Source: an uncultured Eubacterium sp. (GTDB lineage Bacteria > Bacillota > Clostridia > Oscillospirales > Acutalibacteraceae). Taken from it: 41,513 nucleotides of DNA. The translations under genes and the position numbers were made by a program. Below the pieces are notes generated by a model. It was not told the origin of the DNA. It saw nothing but the letters and a program-made list of their open reading frames with translations, and did no database searches. This document shows positions 39,395-41,513 of this stretch, piece by piece; the first letter of the stretch is position 1, and each line of letters starts with the position of its first letter. The stretch covers positions 1-41,513 of the forward strand of contig CAJOHE010000015.1 of NCBI GenBank assembly GCA_905234495.1. The letters run 5' to 3'.

Positions 39395-41513
39395 TTTAGT
39401 TTAGGCACATAAGCCCATTTGAGGAATTCGGTGCTTAATGATAGATTCCTTAATTGGCTTATTCCTTTAACACTTTCCAATTGTGGTGCATATAAAAAAC
39501 ACACGCGGTTTCTTGTAGCATCTGATGATTGAATGTTATAATTTGAAACTTCTTTTAATTTCGGTAAATAAGCGATATATAACCAAGTATATATAAAACC
39601 GTTTTTTCCGATTGTTTCTAATTTAGGTGCATTCAAAATACACTGTGTGAACCAAGACGATAATCCGTAGAAAGCATAATCACCGGCTTCAATCACCTCA
39701 GGCAAGTCCAAAGAGGTGATTTTTTCACAAGACTCAAAGGCGCTATTACCAACTTTTGCAGCTTTAGCAGTATTTATATATTGAATATCCGTGTTTTTAA
39801 AAGCATCGTCGGGAACTTTCTGAATACCGTCAGCAAGAACGATTCCTTGCAAACCCTTATTATTAAACACTTGCGGAACAAATGATTTGACTTCTACGCC
39901 GTTAATTGTATTAGGCAAAACAAGAGAGGCAACTGTTCCGGTATATGAAGTAATACAACCCTGCTCATTGATTGAAAACATATCGTCAGTTCCAAGAGTA
40001 TAACAAGAATAGTATTCTTCAATAAATGGTCCATAAGGAACAATACTGTTTTGATTATAACAAACAGCTCTTAATACCACATCCTCGCTTATCACAAATG
40101 GATCAGTAAAAAGCTCGCCGTTTTCTGTATTGGGAAATGTTCCGTCAAGGGTATAGTATATCTCACTATTATCATTTGAAGATAAAGTGCAAATTGCATT
40201 ATCTACAATTATGTCAGGTATTCCCTCTATTGTGGGTTTATCAGGGATGTCATCACTTACAAGCCACCCCAGTTGTATTAGCCCTGCGCCATAGAGATTA
40301 GGAATTTCATTGAACCAATTATTAAGAGAGGTTACTTCTAAATTATCGGTTATATCGTAATAAGGTATCAAAACGGCATTCGCTTTTAAAGTGTCTTCAA
40401 TCCGTTTTATAGACCAGTCAGGGTGAATTGAAAGTATTGTAGCAACTGCACCAGACACTGCCGGACAAGCAAATGACGTTCCGGAGCATTTCCAGTATCT
40501 ATTATCAGGATATGCAACATTGACGTCAAAGCCGGGCGCAATCAAATCCACATCAATTCCTCTGTTTGTAAAGTATACCACATGAGCATTATTGTCAGAG
40601 GCACCTACCGTAATAGCGCGGCTATATAATGCGGGGGCTGACCAACATTCAACAATATCCATTTTTTCGTTTCCAGAAGACACAATGATGGGAATATTAA
40701 AATCATAAGCATAATCTATTGCGGACTTAACTAAAAAATCAGAATCCTCTCCGCTTAAACTCAAATTAATAACATCTGCACCGCTGCCGTTCTTTTTATC
40801 TTCTACAATTTTTAAGATGGTAGAAGCAACTTGGGTTAGAGTGGATTTGCCTTCGTCATTTTGAGGTGAATTGTCGAGTATAACACTGCTAACCATAGTA
40901 CCGTGTCCTAAATCATCAGAGTTAGTACTTGTATCAAACTCATCATTCTCATATCCGTCAGAAGTTGCGTTATAATGTGTTCTCACAATCCTGTCTTTTA
41001 AAAATTCATGATTGTAATCTACGCCGCTATCAACTACCGCAATAACAATATCTCTATTTGATAAATTACGTTCATTTATATAATCAACAACGAATGAACT
41101 CTGTGTTTGTTCGGTACCCCAGTCACAAAGATGGCCGTTTTTTGTTGTGGGAAATTCATCCGTTATCGGATAATTAACAATACCTGAAGTGATTTGAGAT
41201 TGTTTTACAATACTGTCAGGAGATACAGCGTAAATGTTGTTGTCTTGAAGCAAGTCATAATATGCCGTTTCACATTCCGACTCTGAATGATACTGCAAAA
41301 CAGAATAATCTTGAAATCCGTCAATGATTTCAGCTGCTCCAACGGCGTCAAACCCGCCGTTTGACCTCACGATCAAACGGCAGGTTTGGAAATCTATTTG
41401 CTCTTTTTGCAAGGACTCAAACTCTTTGTCCGCATCATATTCCTGTACCAGCTCAGTTACATTTTCTACAAACGATTTAATATCATCTATATCGTTGTTT
41501 GCAAAAGAAATGA
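39373..41513 (-). pseudogene. Surface subtilisin-like protease with leucine-rich repeats, 5' partial, frameshifted
   Basis: The frame is open to the window edge, so the true start lies beyond 41513; a TTG at 41412 is not a start. It encodes a peptidase S8 domain with catalytic Asp in AVVDSGVDYNHEF (codon near 41031), His in DDLGHGTMVSS (near 40905), oxyanion Asn in VSSGNEK and Ser in CSGTSFACPAVSGA (near 40476). A chitobiase-like beta domain (IYYTLDGTFPNTENGE) and LRR_5/BspA-type repeats (SFVPQVFNNKGLQGIVLADG and on) follow. The strand expected after the His helix seems shortened by about ten residues. The frame breaks at 39393-39397. Such proteins are secreted and wall-anchored in Ruminococcus-like bacteria. 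Confidence 0.85.

Noticed and set aside
41031..41412. TTG at 41412 as the start of the subtilase
   Set aside because: The frame stays open to the window edge with protein-like sequence, and there is no ribosome binding site before the TTG.

Overview
The window looks like a chromosomal segment of a low-to-mid GC member of the Clostridia, most likely a gut Oscillospirales/Ruminococcus-type bacterium. The reasons are a nine-gene V-type ATPase operon in the enterococcal/clostridial gene order, a SpoIIE-type sporulation phosphatase, AGGAGG-type ribosome binding sites, Firmicutes-style promoters and hairpin-plus-T terminators, and a surface subtilase with leucine-rich repeats and an SPKTG cell-wall anchor. 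The genus cannot be fixed from sequence alone.

Layout. 1-474: truncated IS256-type transposase joined to an orphan coding tail. 521-9061 (minus): V-ATPase operon, transcribed F(H)-I-K-E-C-G(F)-A-B-D from a promoter near 9100; the proteolipid keeps all sodium ligands known from Enterococcus hirae NtpK. 9469-11880 (plus): small accessory genes (YdeI-like, GNAT, XRE/zinc-ribbon, a membrane-anchored unknown). 11939-13177 (minus): DUF348/G5/3D cell-wall protein behind a consensus promoter and a structured leader. 13736-17121 (minus): five-gene operon of unknown function: a 57-aa membrane peptide, two 4-TM membrane proteins that look like paralogues, a cytosolic protein and a sortase-like protein without sortase catalytic residues. 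This is the best candidate for an undescribed system here. 17309-22799 (plus): ddl, DUF1934, argS, a radical SAM/SPASM gene and a membrane protein with a Pro/Gln/Tyr tail. 22829-25865 (minus): SpoIIE-type phosphatase followed by a SIS-like gene. 26032-27909 (plus): htpG behind a perfect CIRCE operator. 27945-29263: a Cys-rich small membrane protein and a lipoprotein.

From the tRNA-Pro(GGG) gene at 29326 onward the character changes. The DNA becomes more AT-rich and carries mobile-element genes: an excisionase-like protein plus a degenerate second copy of its 3' end, a MOBP-type relaxase, a ribbon-helix-helix-like accessory protein and a small HTH protein. A cargo cassette follows (HIT hydrolase, GNAT-methyltransferase fusion, GNAT, HD hydrolase), lying between two 72-bp copies of the same promoter/operator. 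No integrase is visible, so this is either a mobilizable element whose integrase lies elsewhere or an eroded one.

The right edge (38011-41513, minus) is a large cell-surface subtilase/LRR protein interrupted by two frameshifts; its 5' end lies beyond the window. No CRISPR array, rRNA or replication origin was seen.
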